64,000 bases of DNA from Bacteroidota bacterium. Its GTDB lineage: Bacteria; Bacteroidota; Bacteroidia; AKYH767-A; 2013-40CM-41-45. The stretch spans positions 1,178,001-1,242,000 of the forward strand of contig JADJON010000001.1 in assembly GCA_016713765.1 (NCBI GenBank), written 5' to 3'. Made by a program: the position numbers and the translations under genes. The notes beneath the pieces were generated by a model. That model was not told the DNA's origin, did not search any database, and saw nothing but the letters and a program-made list of their open reading frames with translations. Of this stretch, positions 8,823-18,474 are shown piece after piece (position 1 is the stretch's first letter; each line of letters begins with the position of its first letter).

Positions 8823-8857
8823 AACAAGAAGCTCCGATTTTTCGGAGCTTTCTTGTT
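8823..8857 (+). terminator. Terminator after the PAS gene
   Basis: AAGCTCCGA (8829-8837) pairs with TCGGAGCTT (8842-8850) across a four-T loop, with outer A/T pairing extending the stem. It separates the PAS gene from the convergent tRNA-Arg. Confidence 0.8.
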
Positions 8858-8879
8858 GATAATCAGTTGCTTGAATCTG

Positions 8880-8951
8880 CGGTCTCACTAGGAGTCGAAC
8901 CTAGATCAAAGGCTTCGGAGGCCTCTATACTATCCATTGTACTATGAGACC
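8880..8951 (-). tRNA. tRNA-Arg (anticodon CCG)
   Basis: Cloverleaf readable on the minus strand: acceptor GGTCTCA/TGAGACC, anticodon stem GAGGC/GCCTT with loop CTCCGAA giving anticodon CCG, and T arm CTAGG-TTCGACT-CCTAG. CCA is not encoded. It decodes CGG arginine codons. Confidence 0.95.
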
Positions 8952-8975
8952 AATGGCGGTTTTTCAACCGTTTTG

Positions 8976-9006
8976 CAAAGGTAACATCCTTCCGGCGAAT
9001 CATCAA
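8976..9006 (-). promoter_or_regulatory. Promoter of tRNA-Arg
   Basis: On the minus strand TTG (9006-9004), a 20-base spacer and TACCTTTG (8983-8976) match the Bacteroidota TTG...TAnnTTTG promoter. The tRNA begins 24 bases downstream. Confidence 0.7.
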
Positions 9007-9030
9007 CCTTTCGGCAGCGGGATCGAGGCC

Positions 9031-11433
9031 TCACTTGGGTTGGAAGATCAGGGTGTGCTTCGTCTCCGCTTCGATCCGCTTACGGTCGAGTAGCTCTTCC
9101 CGGAATTTCCCCGATGCATACCGGTCGGCCTGGTCCTGATAATAAGCGCTCGACGGATTGCCGGATTGCCCGCTCGGATTGATGCTCTCACCCAACTCCG
9201 GTTGCGCGAAATCGACGATGCGCCGCAACGCAGGTCCGAGGTTCACCGAATACGAACCTTTTCCCGTCAGCGTGAAGCTCTGGTTGTTGATCGTCTCCAT
9301 CCCGCCCGGGATCGGATACGAACCGATGCCAAAGACCAGATGCAGGGGCGGCTGCTTCGCCAGCGGATGCCCGATCTCGATCGTATGCGCGCGCAGCCAG
9401 TGCCAGTTGTCCTGATCGTCACCGTACAGGTCCGTCAACTGCGCAATGGCCACCGGCCAGGCTTTGCCGATGATCTCTTTTCTGCTTTCGCTTCGATCCG
9501 CCGTGTTCCGGTCGTCCCACCAGCGCGAGCTGTCGTTGTTCAACAAGGTCAGGAGCGAGTTCTTCTCGATGTGCGTCGAAAGAAACGCTTCGAAATCCTT
9601 TTCGCCCATCTCGTCCGCGAGGGTATTGTGCAGGACTTCATACAACAACCGGTAATAGATCACCGGCTCGACATCCTGCAACGAATGCTTACCCGTCCAG
9701 GCCTGTAAGCGACGTGCTGCAGCCTTCACCGAAGCCGATGCGGTATCGGGAACACAGGCGGCCAGCAACTGCGCGACCCGGGCGGCTTTGGGATTGGTGA
9801 CATCGAGTACGATCGCTTTCGCGTCTTCCGGCGAGTGCTTCGCCTTCGCCTCCAGCAGTTGTTGCATCCTGCTGGCGCGGTCTTCGGGCAGATAGTAACC
9901 CGGATGTAACACGCCCTTCACCGAGTCGGGCTGGTGATTGCAACTGAACACATAACCCTGCTCCGGATCTTCCGAACGTGGGTTGTACGAGAAGTCGTAA
10001 AAGCCCAGCCAGTCGTCTTCGCCTGTCTCGCCGTCGAGCAGGAACACGGCCGAACGACCGGGCGCGCGCTGCACGAAGCGGGTGGCCGTGTACCAGGCGA
10101 TGTGCCCCGCCGAATCGCCGTACAAAACGTTCAATCCGGGCGCGGCGATCTTGCTTACCGCATCACGGAATGCGTTTCGGTTCGCGGCGTGTGCGAGTTC
10201 ATACGTGACTTCCGGCAGATTATTCGGAAACTTAAAAAAGGTCCAGCTCACGGCAACGGGGTCCTTGGTCAGCGAAGCGAAGTCCTTCATCACGTCGCTG
10301 CAGATCGGTCCGTGCGGACCGCTGCGACAGACCAGCCGTACGTCAGCGGAATCCTTGACTTTGATGATCTCCTCCCGCAGTTGCAAGGGAACGGATTGTC
10401 CGGCGGTGATCACCTTGTTGCTGTCGGTCGGATCGGGTCGCTCCCTGAAAAAATCGAGGTCGTCGTTTTCGAGAATGGTCAGTCCCCAGGCGTAGGCGGG
10501 CGTGCGCCCGATCGGCGCGAAGGGAAATCCTGCGAGGAAGTTGCCGTAAAAGCGAAAGCCCGGACACTCCAGGTGCGCCTCGTACCAGACGGCGGGTTGC
10601 TGGTGCTGGATATGCGTGTCGTTCTCGAACAGGACTTTCCCCGAAGCGGAGCGCCCCGGTGCCAGGACAAACGCGTTGCTGCCGCTCCAGGGCAATACCG
10701 GCATCGCTTCCCGGATCGACGCGAAGGTGGCGCCGGTCGTTGGTGTGGCGGCCGCCAACGCGGTATCGGGATGCGTCGGGTTGCGCAAGGTTCCGGGCAA
10801 ATAGCCGAGGCTCAGATCGCGCAGGTACGGTTCGCCCAGTTGTTGCTGCAGCCGGCTCATCAGCGGATCGGTCCGGAAGCCCATCTCGAAGTTGAAGGTC
10901 ATGTACCCGACGATCAAAAACAGATCGCGCTCGGTGAAGGGCGCTTTCGGGATGCCCGCGAGGCGGAACTCCAGCGGCGTCTTGCCGTGTTCGATGTATT
11001 GGTTGATGCCCTGCAGGTAGGCGCGGGCGGCTTGCTTCCAGGCGGCCTCGGGTCCGTTGCGAAAAGCCTGCGCGGCCGAGTCGGCGTGCTGCGCGAAACC
11101 GAGCATCCGGAAAAACCGGTCCACCTCGATTACCTGCGCCCCGAAGATCTCCGCCAGCCGTCCGCTGCCCACACGGCGCAACAGCTCCATCTGGAAGAGC
11201 CGGTCCTGCGCGTGCAGGTAACCCAGGGCGAGGAACACGTCGTGTTCGTTCGCTCCGTAAATGTGCGGGATGCCGTTCGCGTCGAAGCGCGTGGTGACGG
11301 TTTGCTGCAGGCCCTGCAAATGGAGTTCCCCGTCATATTGCGGACGGTTCCAGCGCAGGTAAAAGAAGACGAACAATCCGGCCGCGAAGAGCAAGAGGAA
11401 GAGGCCGATACAGATGCGGAGCAGCAGTTTCAT
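9031..11433 (-). CDS. Penicillin acylase family amidase
   Basis: 800 residues with an N-terminal hydrophobic signal/anchor (residues 3-25). It belongs to the Ntn-hydrolase penicillin-amidase family, which is exported as a precursor and cleaves itself; the new N-terminal serine is the nucleophile. That site is visible as PWSGSNAFVL with Ser252 after Gly251, and the family motifs DANGIPHIYG, GYLHAQDRLFQME and ENDTHI are present. Substrates of such enzymes range from beta-lactams to acyl-homoserine lactones and cannot be told from sequence. It starts 27 bp after era, so they are likely co-transcribed. Confidence 0.92.
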   Translation of the reverse strand: MKLLLRICIGLFLLLFAAGLFVFFYLRWNRPQYDGELHLQGLQQTVTTRFDANGIPHIYGANEHDVFLALGYLHAQDRLFQMELLRRVGSGRLAEIFGAQVIEVDRFFRMLGFAQHADSAAQAFRNGPEAAWKQAARAYLQGINQYIEHGKTPLEFRLAGIPKAPFTERDLFLIVGYMTFNFEMGFRTDPLMSRLQQQLGEPYLRDLSLGYLPGTLRNPTHPDTALAAATPTTGATFASIREAMPVLPWSGSNAFVLAPGRSASGKVLFENDTHIQHQQPAVWYEAHLECPGFRFYGNFLAGFPFAPIGRTPAYAWGLTILENDDLDFFRERPDPTDSNKVITAGQSVPLQLREEIIKVKDSADVRLVCRSGPHGPICSDVMKDFASLTKDPVAVSWTFFKFPNNLPEVTYELAHAANRNAFRDAVSKIAAPGLNVLYGDSAGHIAWYTATRFVQRAPGRSAVFLLDGETGEDDWLGFYDFSYNPRSEDPEQGYVFSCNHQPDSVKGVLHPGYYLPEDRASRMQQLLEAKAKHSPEDAKAIVLDVTNPKAARVAQLLAACVPDTASASVKAAARRLQAWTGKHSLQDVEPVIYYRLLYEVLHNTLADEMGEKDFEAFLSTHIEKNSLLTLLNNDSSRWWDDRNTADRSESRKEIIGKAWPVAIAQLTDLYGDDQDNWHWLRAHTIEIGHPLAKQPPLHLVFGIGSYPIPGGMETINNQSFTLTGKGSYSVNLGPALRRIVDFAQPELGESINPSGQSGNPSSAYYQDQADRYASGKFREELLDRKRIEAETKHTLIFQPK

Positions 11434-11460
11434 GGGCAGGCGCCGCTGTGCGGCGAACGA

Positions 11461-12339
11461 TCAGGACGAATATCCGAACCGGCGCAGCTTGTTCTCGTGC
11501 TTGCGCCAGTCTTTTTCCACTTTTACGAAGAGCTCGAGGAACACCTTCTTCCCAAGGAACGATTCGATGTCGTGACGGGCCTCCGTACCCACCCGTTTGA
11601 TCGAGCTGCCTTTCTTCCCGATGAGGATGCCCTTCTGCGAGTCGCGTTCCACATAGATCACCGCCGAGATGTGCACCTGCTGTTCGCCTTCCTTGAACGC
11701 TTCGATGTCCACGGTGGATGCGTAGGGGATCTCGTCCCGGTAGTGCATGAAGATCTTTTCCCGGATGAACTCGGCCGTGAAAAACCGCAGCGAGGCGTCG
11801 CTCACATCGTCCTTGGGGAAAAAGGCCGGCGATTCCGGCAATACCTCCAGCAGGGTGTCGCGCACCACCGTCGTGTTGAAATCGTTGATGGCCGAGGCGG
11901 GTATGACGGCATGCGGCTGCAGGTGTTTCTTCCAGCCGTGCACCAGCTTGTTGATCTCGTCGATCCCCGACTGGTCCACCTTGTTGATCACCACCACCAC
12001 GGGAACCTTGATCTTCTTCAGGCGCGCGACCAGGGCCTCGTTCATGTACTGCTCGGCCAGGTCGGTGATGAACAGCACCGCGTCGGCATCCTCCAGCGCG
12101 GCGTCCACGAAGTCCATCATCTTCTGGTGCAGCAGGTAGTGCGGGTCCAGCAGGCCGGGCGTATCGGAAAACACGATCTGGTAATCCTCCGCGTTCAGAA
12201 TGCCCTTGATGCGGTGCCGCGTCGTCTGCGCCTTCGCACTCACGATCGACAGATGCTGTCCCAGAATACGGTTCATGAGCGTGGATTTCCCCACATTCGG
12301 CTTCCCAATGATGCTCACAAAACCCGCCTTATGCGCCAT
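11461..12339 (-). CDS. era: GTPase Era
   Basis: 292 residues, full length. Era binds the 3' end of 16S rRNA and helps assemble the small ribosomal subunit. The G1 loop GKPNVGKST (12-20), DTPG G3 motif, NKVD G4 motif and a C-terminal KH domain with GILIGKKGSSIKRVG are all present. A variant -7 element TACCTTCG lies four bases before the ATG, suggesting a very short or absent leader. Confidence 0.96.
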   Translation of the reverse strand: MAHKAGFVSIIGKPNVGKSTLMNRILGQHLSIVSAKAQTTRHRIKGILNAEDYQIVFSDTPGLLDPHYLLHQKMMDFVDAALEDADAVLFITDLAEQYMNEALVARLKKIKVPVVVVINKVDQSGIDEINKLVHGWKKHLQPHAVIPASAINDFNTTVVRDTLLEVLPESPAFFPKDDVSDASLRFFTAEFIREKIFMHYRDEIPYASTVDIEAFKEGEQQVHISAVIYVERDSQKGILIGKKGSSIKRVGTEARHDIESFLGKKVFLELFVKVEKDWRKHENKLRRFGYSS

Positions 12340-12343
12340 GAGG

Positions 12344-12351
12344 CGAAGGTA
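12344..12351 (-). promoter_or_regulatory. Candidate -7 element of era
   Basis: Reads TACCTTCG on the minus strand, four bases before the era ATG; one base off TAnnTTTG. Confidence 0.4.
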
Positions 12352-12432
12352 GGGAATCGGAAGGGGAGGAGGAAATGAGAAAAAGTTGCCTCAAAGGTCG
12401 TAGCACAAGGATAGCGCCTCGGTTAGCTGAAG

Positions 12433-12521
12433 CATCCGCGTGATCCGCGTGCCATCAATTTGTGACCACTTTCGCTAGGCTTAGGATTAGTAGCACAGAG
12501 TATCCCAGAGGACACACAGAG
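12433..12521. repeat. Intergenic repeat-like DNA left of the insertion sequence
   Basis: Contains two ATCCGCGTG units (12434-12450) and three CAGAG units (two of them CACAGAG) at 12494-12521. Closely related ATCCGCGT and CACAGAG/CTCTGCG units occur on the other side of the IS (13769-13920). No gene is visible between era and the IS. Confidence 0.5.
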
Positions 12522-12560
12522 TCTCCTTTAGACTTGCCTTCGTAACTTCAAGCTGACTGT

Positions 12561-12700
12561 GCTGGAAGAGATAGAGGTGAACTAAGCAGAGTTAGAGCCT
12601 TCAGGGCTAATCTGTGTATCAGTCCTCTATCTCTTTTCAGGGTGCGGTGCCAGTTAGAATCATAGGCATCCAGGCCTATTAAAGGTTTTAGCAGCACATC
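12561..12700 (+). ncRNA. Candidate IS110 bridge RNA
   Basis: Two consecutive stem-loops, each with an inner hairpin. First: a perfect 12-bp stem (12566-12577 with 12624-12635) enclosing an inner hairpin at 12587-12614. Second: GTGC/GCAC and TGC/GCA pairs (12642-12650 with 12691-12697) enclosing ATAGGC/GCCTAT (12662-12679). This matches the target-loop and donor-loop layout of the bridge RNAs described upstream of IS110 transposases. In the second loop, TTAGAAT (12654-12660) equals 13762-13768 at the right end, and TAAAGG (12680-12685) is complementary to CCTTTA (12525-12530) at the left end. The matches are short, so this remains a prediction. Confidence 0.6.
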
Positions 12701-12739
12701 CTGTTCCAGTACAGACAAATAAACCTTAAAACCAAAGTT

Positions 12740-13758
12740 ATGAAAACAGTCTGTACCGTTGGCATTGACATCTCATCGCAATGGCTGGATGTAGCGCTGG
12801 TAGTGGACCCTTCAGCCAAACCCTTGAGTCTGTTCCGGGTGAAGAACAGCCAGGAGGGAATTGAATCCATGTTTAAACGCCTGAAAAAGGAGGTGCCAGC
12901 GGGATCACCTCCCTGGTTTTGCATGGAACACACCGGCAACTACGGATTGCTTTTGTGTTGCCTGTTACAGGAAAAGGGTATGACCTATTCGGTAATACCG
13001 GCAAGAGAGATCCAACAATCCCTGGGCGTAACCCGAGGTAAAAGTGACCGGACGGATGCAGAGCGAATCGGCGTTTACGCCTTGATCCATCATCACAAGC
13101 TCCGGCCATTTGTGATCCCTCAAAAATCCATCCTTCAACTCAAAGAGCTGATCTCCTACCGCGCCTCGTTGGTGCAGCAACATACCCAGAATGTCAATAG
13201 CCTCAAGAGCCGCTCAAAGCTCAATATTGTGATCGACAATCACCTGGTTACCGAGGATCTGGAACAACACATTCAACGGCTGGAAAAGAGCATTAAGGCA
13301 GTAAACGAGGCCATTGAAAAAGTGATCGCCTCCGATCCGGAGCTCAAACAGAATTTTGATCTGATACAATCTGTCAAGGGAATAGGACTCATTGCTGCAA
13401 CGATGATGCTCGTTATAACCCAGAACTTCACTCAGTTCGATGATGGTCGTAAGTTCGCCTGCTATGCCGGAACGGCGCCTTTTGAACACTCCTCCGGATT
13501 AACCAAGGGAAGGACCAGGGTACATCCCATGGCAAATAAGCAGATGAAAGCAATCTTGCTCAACGGAGCCAATAGCGCCATGATCTACGACCCTGAAATA
13601 AGGGTCTACTGCCAAAGGAAAAGGCCGAGGGCAAACACCACAAAGTCATCGCAAACGCCGTAGCCTGCAAACTGATCAATCGGGTCTTTGCAGTCATTAA
13701 AAGAAAAACCCCATTCGTCCTAACCTACGAGAAAAAAATCAATCAAAACGTTGCGTAA
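12740..13758 (+). pseudogene. IS110 transposase, frameshifted near its C-terminus
   Basis: The open frame runs 12740-13663 (307 residues). Its RuvC-like DEDD part is intact: VGIDISS, MEHTGNYG, and KSDRTDAERI; the second domain with SVKGIGLIAATMM and the serine region APFEHSSG is also there. After CQRK (about 13611-13622) the family sequence continues in the -1 frame as AEGKHHKVIANAVACKLINR and ends at TAA 13756-13758. One base appears to be missing in the run of A and G at about 13614-13622. The residues known to be catalytic remain in the first frame, so a shortened protein could still be made, but the element is probably impaired. Confidence 0.8.
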
Positions 13759-13768
13759 GTCTTAGAAT

Positions 13769-13927
13769 ACACAGAGATTGAACTCTGCGAGACTCTGCGT
13801 TACCTCCGCGCGACTCTGCGTAACTTAATCATACGAAGAAGGCCGTCGGATCAAACATCGCACACATCTGCTTATCGAAGACATCCGCGTAAATTCGCAA
13901 CATTCGCAGTATCCGCGTGCTATTGGT
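13769..13927. repeat. Repeat-like spacer right of the insertion sequence
   Basis: Holds ACACAGAG, three ACTCTGCG units (13782-13820) and ATCCGCGT units (13883-13919) resembling those left of the IS. No coding region seen from here to the tRNA. Confidence 0.5.
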
Positions 13928-13997
13928 GTTTGACATACTAACTCGGAGCGTAAGCCGAATCCTCTAGCAATCAACTTTTTGCAAATTGATAAAAGAG

Positions 13998-14027
13998 TTG
14001 GATTGAGCGAATATTTCCGTACCTTTG
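13998..14027 (+). promoter_or_regulatory. Promoter of the initiator tRNA
   Basis: TTG (13998-14000), 19-base spacer and TACCTTTG (14020-14027) match the Bacteroidota promoter consensus; the tRNA starts 15 bases later. Confidence 0.75.
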
Positions 14028-14041
14028 CAGTCCTCAAACAG

Positions 14042-14117
<76 letters not shown>

Positions 14118-14121
14118 GAAC

Positions 14122-14150
14122 GAAATAGCCGAAGCAATTCGGCTATTTTC
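14122..14150 (+). terminator. Terminator after tRNA-fMet
   Basis: AAATAGCCGAA (14123-14133) pairs with TTCGGCTATTT (14138-14148) around GCAA, followed by a short T run. It ends 20 bases before der. Confidence 0.7.
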
Positions 14151-14170
14151 ATTTAAAATCAACCGTTTCC

Positions 14171-15490
14171 GTGTCCAACATCGTAGCCATCGTCGGGCGT
14201 CCCAATGTGGGGAAATCCACGCTCTTCAATCGCCTCACCGAATCCCGGCAGGCGATCGTGGATGAGCAGAGTGGGGTGACCCGCGACCGCCACTACGGCC
14301 ATGCCGAATGGACCGGACGTAAGTTCTCCATCATCGATACCGGCGGTTATGTCCGCGGCTCCGACGATGCTTTCGAAGGCGAGATCCGCAAACAGGTGGA
14401 AGTCGCCGTCGAAGAAGCCAACGTCCTCCTGCTCGTTCTCGACGTAGAGATGGGCGTAACCGACCTCGACGATGCCGTCGCGCGCCTGCTGCGGAAATCG
14501 GGTAAGCCCGTTTTCGTCGTGGCCAACAAGGTGGATAACCCGCAACGACAACACGACGCGGCCGAGTTTTACTCCCTCGGCCTCGGCGATCCCTATTGCA
14601 TCTCCGCCATGAACGGCTCCGGAACCGGCGAACTCCTCGACGCGCTCGTAGCCGCCCTGCCCGACGACGAACCCGAAGACACCAGCGGCTTACCGAAACT
14701 CGCCATCGTCGGCCAGCCCAACGTGGGCAAGTCCTCCCTGCTCAACATGCTCATCGGCGAGGAACGCAGCATCGTGACACCGATCGCCGGCACCACCCGC
14801 GACCCGATCCAGCAACGCTATACCAAGTTCGGCCACGACTTCATCCTCGTCGATACCGCCGGTCTCCGCCGCAAAGCGCGCGTGAAGGAAGACCTCGAGT
14901 TCTATTCGGTGCTGCGCTCCGTACGCGCGATCGAAGACTCCGACGTCTGCCTCTTCATGATCGATGCTCAGCAGGGCATCCATGCCCAGGACCTGGCCAT
15001 CTTCCACCTCGTGGAACGCAACCGCAAGGGCGTAGTGGTCATCGTCAACAAATGGGACCTCGTCGAGAAGGACCAGAACTCCGCCAAAGCTTTTGCCGAT
15101 CACATCCGCGCACGCCTGGCGCCTTTTACCGATGTGCCGGTCGTCTTCACCTCGGTGATCGACAAGCAACGCGTGTTCAAAGCCCTTGAAGAAGCCATCC
15201 GTGTTTTTGAAAACCGGAAGAAGAAAGTACGCACTTCCGAGCTGAACGATTTTTTCCTGCCCATTATCGAGAACAATCCTCCGCCGGCGATCAAAGGGAA
15301 ATACGTCAAGGTCAAGTACGTCACCCAACTGCCGACTACCACGCCTCAGTTCGCCTTTTTCTGCAACCTGCCCCAGTACGTGAACGAATCCTACCGCCGT
15401 TTCCTCGAGAATAAACTGCGGGAGCGCTTCGATTTTTCGGGAGTACCGGTCCAGATCTTCTTCCGCGGAAAGGCCAAGAGCGAGGACTAA
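14171..15490 (+). CDS. der: Ribosome biogenesis GTPase Der
   Basis: 439 residues with a GTG start ([17 protein letters not shown]). Der/EngA has two tandem GTPase domains and acts in maturation of the large ribosomal subunit. The P-loops are GRPNVGKST near residue 9 and GQPNVGKSS near residue 181; both DT(A/G)G switch motifs and NK(V/W)D motifs are present, with the C-terminal KH-like domain after residue 350. It stands alone after the initiator tRNA. Confidence 0.96.
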   Translation: MSNIVAIVGRPNVGKSTLFNRLTESRQAIVDEQSGVTRDRHYGHAEWTGRKFSIIDTGGYVRGSDDAFEGEIRKQVEVAVEEANVLLLVLDVEMGVTDLDDAVARLLRKSGKPVFVVANKVDNPQRQHDAAEFYSLGLGDPYCISAMNGSGTGELLDALVAALPDDEPEDTSGLPKLAIVGQPNVGKSSLLNMLIGEERSIVTPIAGTTRDPIQQRYTKFGHDFILVDTAGLRRKARVKEDLEFYSVLRSVRAIEDSDVCLFMIDAQQGIHAQDLAIFHLVERNRKGVVVIVNKWDLVEKDQNSAKAFADHIRARLAPFTDVPVVFTSVIDKQRVFKALEEAIRVFENRKKKVRTSELNDFFLPIIENNPPPAIKGKYVKVKYVTQLPTTTPQFAFFCNLPQYVNESYRRFLENKLRERFDFSGVPVQIFFRGKAKSED

Positions 15491-15535
15491 TCCCGGCTAC
15501 CGCTTGTTTTCAGGGGCCTTGCGTATCTTGCTCTC

Positions 15536-17014
15536 ATGAAAACTGTTCTCCGTTGCCTTGCCGGTTTCACGCTGCTGACGCTGATATTCCTATCCTCCCC
15601 GGTTTTTGCGGGAAAGGTGGTCATCCAGGGAATGGTCCCGGTAACCGACGAACAACAGGTGGCCCTGGCCATCGACCGGAACTGCCTGAACCGTTTCCAG
15701 GAACGTCAGGAGCAACGCCTGCAGAACAATCGTTTCTCGTTTGAGGTCGCGACGGATTCCAGTGTCATGGCCTCGCTGGAGTTTCAGGGGCGACGGATTC
15801 CGATGTTCCTGCAACCCGGATGCGATATCGAAGTCGCGCCGGATAGCGCCGCTGAAAGCGGATTGTCCTTTTCCGGAAAAGGCGCGGCGGACGCCGGCTT
15901 CATCTGCCGGTTTCTGATCCATTATGCCGCTGCGTTCAACGACAGCCTTCAGTCGCTTGCGATCATGAACACACCCATAGACGCGTACGAGGCGAAGATC
16001 TTTTCGATGCGCAAGGAACAGCTCGATTACTGCAAGCAGGACCCGGCATGGTCGGCACTTTCCGCTCCGGCCCGGAGCTATCTCGAAACGCAGATCAGGT
16101 ATCGGTATTGGGCGTTGTTGTTGTCGTACCCCATCGTGATCGCGAACAGCAGCCGGGAAATACAAACCGTTAACCCCCTGCCCGAGTCGATGCTGGACGG
16201 CCTCGAGAAAGTGAAGATCAACGAGCCATCCGCACTGGTGAACGAACAGTACCGCTTGTTCGTTCGGCATTATATCTATTACCAGACATCCAAGACGAAT
16301 GGCTTCCGGAAGTTTCCGGATGTTTCATCCTCTTCCGACCGGAAGATCCAGGTTGCGCGAGACCGACTGGAGCAGCCGGTGTTCAGGATATTCCTTGCCC
16401 GTTTTCTCGCGGATGAATGCGGATTCCTGTCGCCTTTTATGTACAACAAACTCACGAAGGAGTTGCGGTCCTGCGACGAGGGAGGTTCCTATGTTTCAGC
16501 GGTCCGGAAGATTTGCGAAGAGAAAAGGGATCAAGTGTATCAGAAACTCGCGGAGGTTTCCCCGGCCGATGCCCAGGCAGCCAAGACCGGGGAGGCCGGA
16601 ATCAGTTTCAAGGATCTCGAAGGAAAGCAAGTCAAACTGGACGACTTCAAAGGCAAAGTCGTGTACATCGACTTTTGGGCGAGCTGGTGTGGCCCTTGCC
16701 GGGCTATGATGCCATTCTCAAAGCAACTGCACGACAGCCTTGATCCGAAATTGAAGAAGAAGGTCGTCTTCCTTTACATCTCCATCGACTCCAAGCAGGA
16801 GTCGTGGAAGAAAGCCGTCCAAGACATGGGGATACAGGGAGAGAATGTCATTTCGCCGGGAGACTGGAATTCGGAAGTATGTACCTTTTTCCAGGTCTAC
16901 AGTATTCCGCGTTATATGTTGATGAATGCCAAAGGTGAGATCGTCGATTTCAACGCGAAGCGACCCAACGATCCGGCGCTCCTCCAGGACCTCCGGAGGC
17001 TCGCCGAAGAATGA
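15536..17014 (+). CDS. Exported TlpA-like thioredoxin-fold protein
   Basis: 492 residues. A signal peptide (hydrophobic 9-24, ending VFAG) precedes a 330-residue N-terminal region similar in outline to the DUF4369-type regions found ahead of Bacteroidota thioredoxin domains. The C-terminal domain carries the redox motif WCGPC at residues 384-388 within [15 protein letters not shown]. Such proteins reduce disulfides in the periplasm, but the natural partner is unknown. It is a single gene, convergent with the transporter gene that ends three bases downstream. Confidence 0.88.
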   Translation: MKTVLRCLAGFTLLTLIFLSSPVFAGKVVIQGMVPVTDEQQVALAIDRNCLNRFQERQEQRLQNNRFSFEVATDSSVMASLEFQGRRIPMFLQPGCDIEVAPDSAAESGLSFSGKGAADAGFICRFLIHYAAAFNDSLQSLAIMNTPIDAYEAKIFSMRKEQLDYCKQDPAWSALSAPARSYLETQIRYRYWALLLSYPIVIANSSREIQTVNPLPESMLDGLEKVKINEPSALVNEQYRLFVRHYIYYQTSKTNGFRKFPDVSSSSDRKIQVARDRLEQPVFRIFLARFLADECGFLSPFMYNKLTKELRSCDEGGSYVSAVRKICEEKRDQVYQKLAEVSPADAQAAKTGEAGISFKDLEGKQVKLDDFKGKVVYIDFWASWCGPCRAMMPFSKQLHDSLDPKLKKKVVFLYISIDSKQESWKKAVQDMGIQGENVISPGDWNSEVCTFFQVYSIPRYMLMNAKGEIVDFNAKRPNDPALLQDLRRLAEE

Positions 17015-17016
17015 TT

Positions 17017-18474
17017 TTAAAATCGGATGAGCTGCGAGAACAGTGTCAGCAGCAATATGCCGATGATGTTCAGGAAAAGTCCCGTGCGCATCATCTGCCG
17101 TACGGGGATGTAGCCGGTGCCATACACGATCGTATTCGCGGCCGTTGCAACAGGCATCATGTAGCCGAAGGAAGCCGCGATCGTCGCCGGGAACATCAGG
17201 ACCAGCGGATCCACTTCCAGGGAGACGGCCAGGGGCGCCAGGATCGGTAACATCAATTGCACGCTGGCCACGTTGGAAGCGAACTCGCTCAGCGCGGTCG
17301 CCATCACGGCTACGCCCAGCACCATGATCCAGGCCGGCATGCCGTGCAGGACTTGCAAGTGCCCCGCCAGCCACTGCGCCAGTCCGGTTCGTTCGAATGC
17401 TTCCGCTAAGGCGAAGCCGCTTCCGAAGAGCAGGATGATGCGGAACGGCAGTCGTGTCACGTCGGACCAGTTCAGCAGAGCGCCGGCATCTTTTTTCTTC
17501 GCCGGGATCAGGAACAACAGGAGGGCCGCGAAGATCGCGATGGTGGAGTCCTTGATCATCTTTCCTTCCGGCAACAGGTTCGACCAACCGGGAATCCGAA
17601 AGGCGCCGAAGTCGAGGTCGATGCGCGTGAACCAGCCCAGCACGGCGAACAGGAAGATGGCGATGACGCGTTTCTCTTCCGTCTGCAACGGCCCCAGGGC
17701 TTCCAGTTTTTCGCGGATGTAGTTGCGGTCGAAGCGCAGGTCGTCGGACTTCGGAATGAAGCGGTACCGGATGAAGAAGAACGCGATCGTGCCAAAGGTC
17801 AACGCGAACGGAAAGCCGAAGACGAACCAGCGGTTGAAGTTCACCGCGCCCGGTTCGATCTTGTCCATGAAACCGGCCAGGATCATGTTCGGCGGCGTTC
17901 CGACGAGGGTGGCCATACCGCCGATGCTGGCGGTATAAGCCAATGCGAGGAGGTAGCCCGTCGCGATCTTCGCATGTCCCGATTTCGGAAAGAGGTGTTC
18001 GTGCCGCACGATCGCGAGGACCGCGGCCAGGAGCATGACGGTCGTAGCCGTATTCGAGATCCACATCGACACAGTGAAGGTGGTGATCATGATCCCCAGC
18101 AATACGCGGGAGGGCGTGGACCCGGCTTTGAGAATGATGGAGAACGCGAGCCGCTGGTGCAGGTTCCAGCGTTCCATCGCGTAAGCCAGAAAGAATCCGC
18201 CAACGAAAAGAAAGATCGTCTGCTCCATGTACTGCGCCGCGACCGTGTTCGAGTCGAGCACGCCGAGGAGCGGGAAGAGGAGGAAGGGGAGAAAGGAGGT
18301 GACACCCAGGTCGATCACTTCGGTGATCCACCAGATCCCCATCCAGATCGTCACGAGCACCGTCGCCGCTTTCGCGTGATCGAGCCCGTTCGTACTCAGC
18401 AGCCAGTAGGCCAGGCAGCCCATCAGCGGACCGATGATCAGCCGGATGAAACGGGGGCGTTGCTGTTCCTGCAC
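17017..18474 (-). CDS. DASS/SLC13-family anion symporter
   Basis: 485 residues, about 12 hydrophobic segments. The divalent-anion:sodium symporter family imports dicarboxylates, citrate, sulfate or phosphate. Family patterns include IWWITEVIDLGVTSFLP near residue 50, YTASIGGMATLVGTPPNMIL (substrate/sodium site) and SNVASVQLMLP near residue 405. The exact substrate cannot be assigned. No partner gene adjoins it; a weak TACATTCG element lies six bases before its start. Confidence 0.9.
   Translation of the reverse strand: MQEQQRPRFIRLIIGPLMGCLAYWLLSTNGLDHAKAATVLVTIWMGIWWITEVIDLGVTSFLPFLLFPLLGVLDSNTVAAQYMEQTIFLFVGGFFLAYAMERWNLHQRLAFSIILKAGSTPSRVLLGIMITTFTVSMWISNTATTVMLLAAVLAIVRHEHLFPKSGHAKIATGYLLALAYTASIGGMATLVGTPPNMILAGFMDKIEPGAVNFNRWFVFGFPFALTFGTIAFFFIRYRFIPKSDDLRFDRNYIREKLEALGPLQTEEKRVIAIFLFAVLGWFTRIDLDFGAFRIPGWSNLLPEGKMIKDSTIAIFAALLLFLIPAKKKDAGALLNWSDVTRLPFRIILLFGSGFALAEAFERTGLAQWLAGHLQVLHGMPAWIMVLGVAVMATALSEFASNVASVQLMLPILAPLAVSLEVDPLVLMFPATIAASFGYMMPVATAANTIVYGTGYIPVRQMMRTGLFLNIIGILLLTLFSQLIRF

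Larger units (their letters stand above)
12523..13768 (+). mobile_element. IS110-family insertion sequence
   Basis: An element of about 1.25 kb: structured non-coding leader, a DEDD transposase and a short 3' tail. IS110 elements have no clear terminal inverted repeats, so the ends given are estimates. ACACAGAG occurs just outside both proposed ends (12514-12521 and 13769-13776), which is consistent with the target. It lies between era and the initiator tRNA in a repeat-rich spacer. Confidence 0.75.

Noticed and set aside
9934..12378. Very long forward open frame of over 800 codons opposite the amidase and era genes
   Set aside because: It lies antisense to two clear protein families, has arginine/histidine-rich low-family content and arises from codon bias in GC-rich DNA.
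13611..13625. Programmed -1 frameshift in the IS110 transposase
   Set aside because: The local bases do not form a convincing slippery heptamer, and IS110 elements are not known to need one; mutation or base-call error is simpler.
16718..18331. 537-codon minus-strand frame overlapping the anion transporter in another frame
   Set aside because: Proline/arginine-rich shadow of the transporter frame; the transporter has the helices and motifs.
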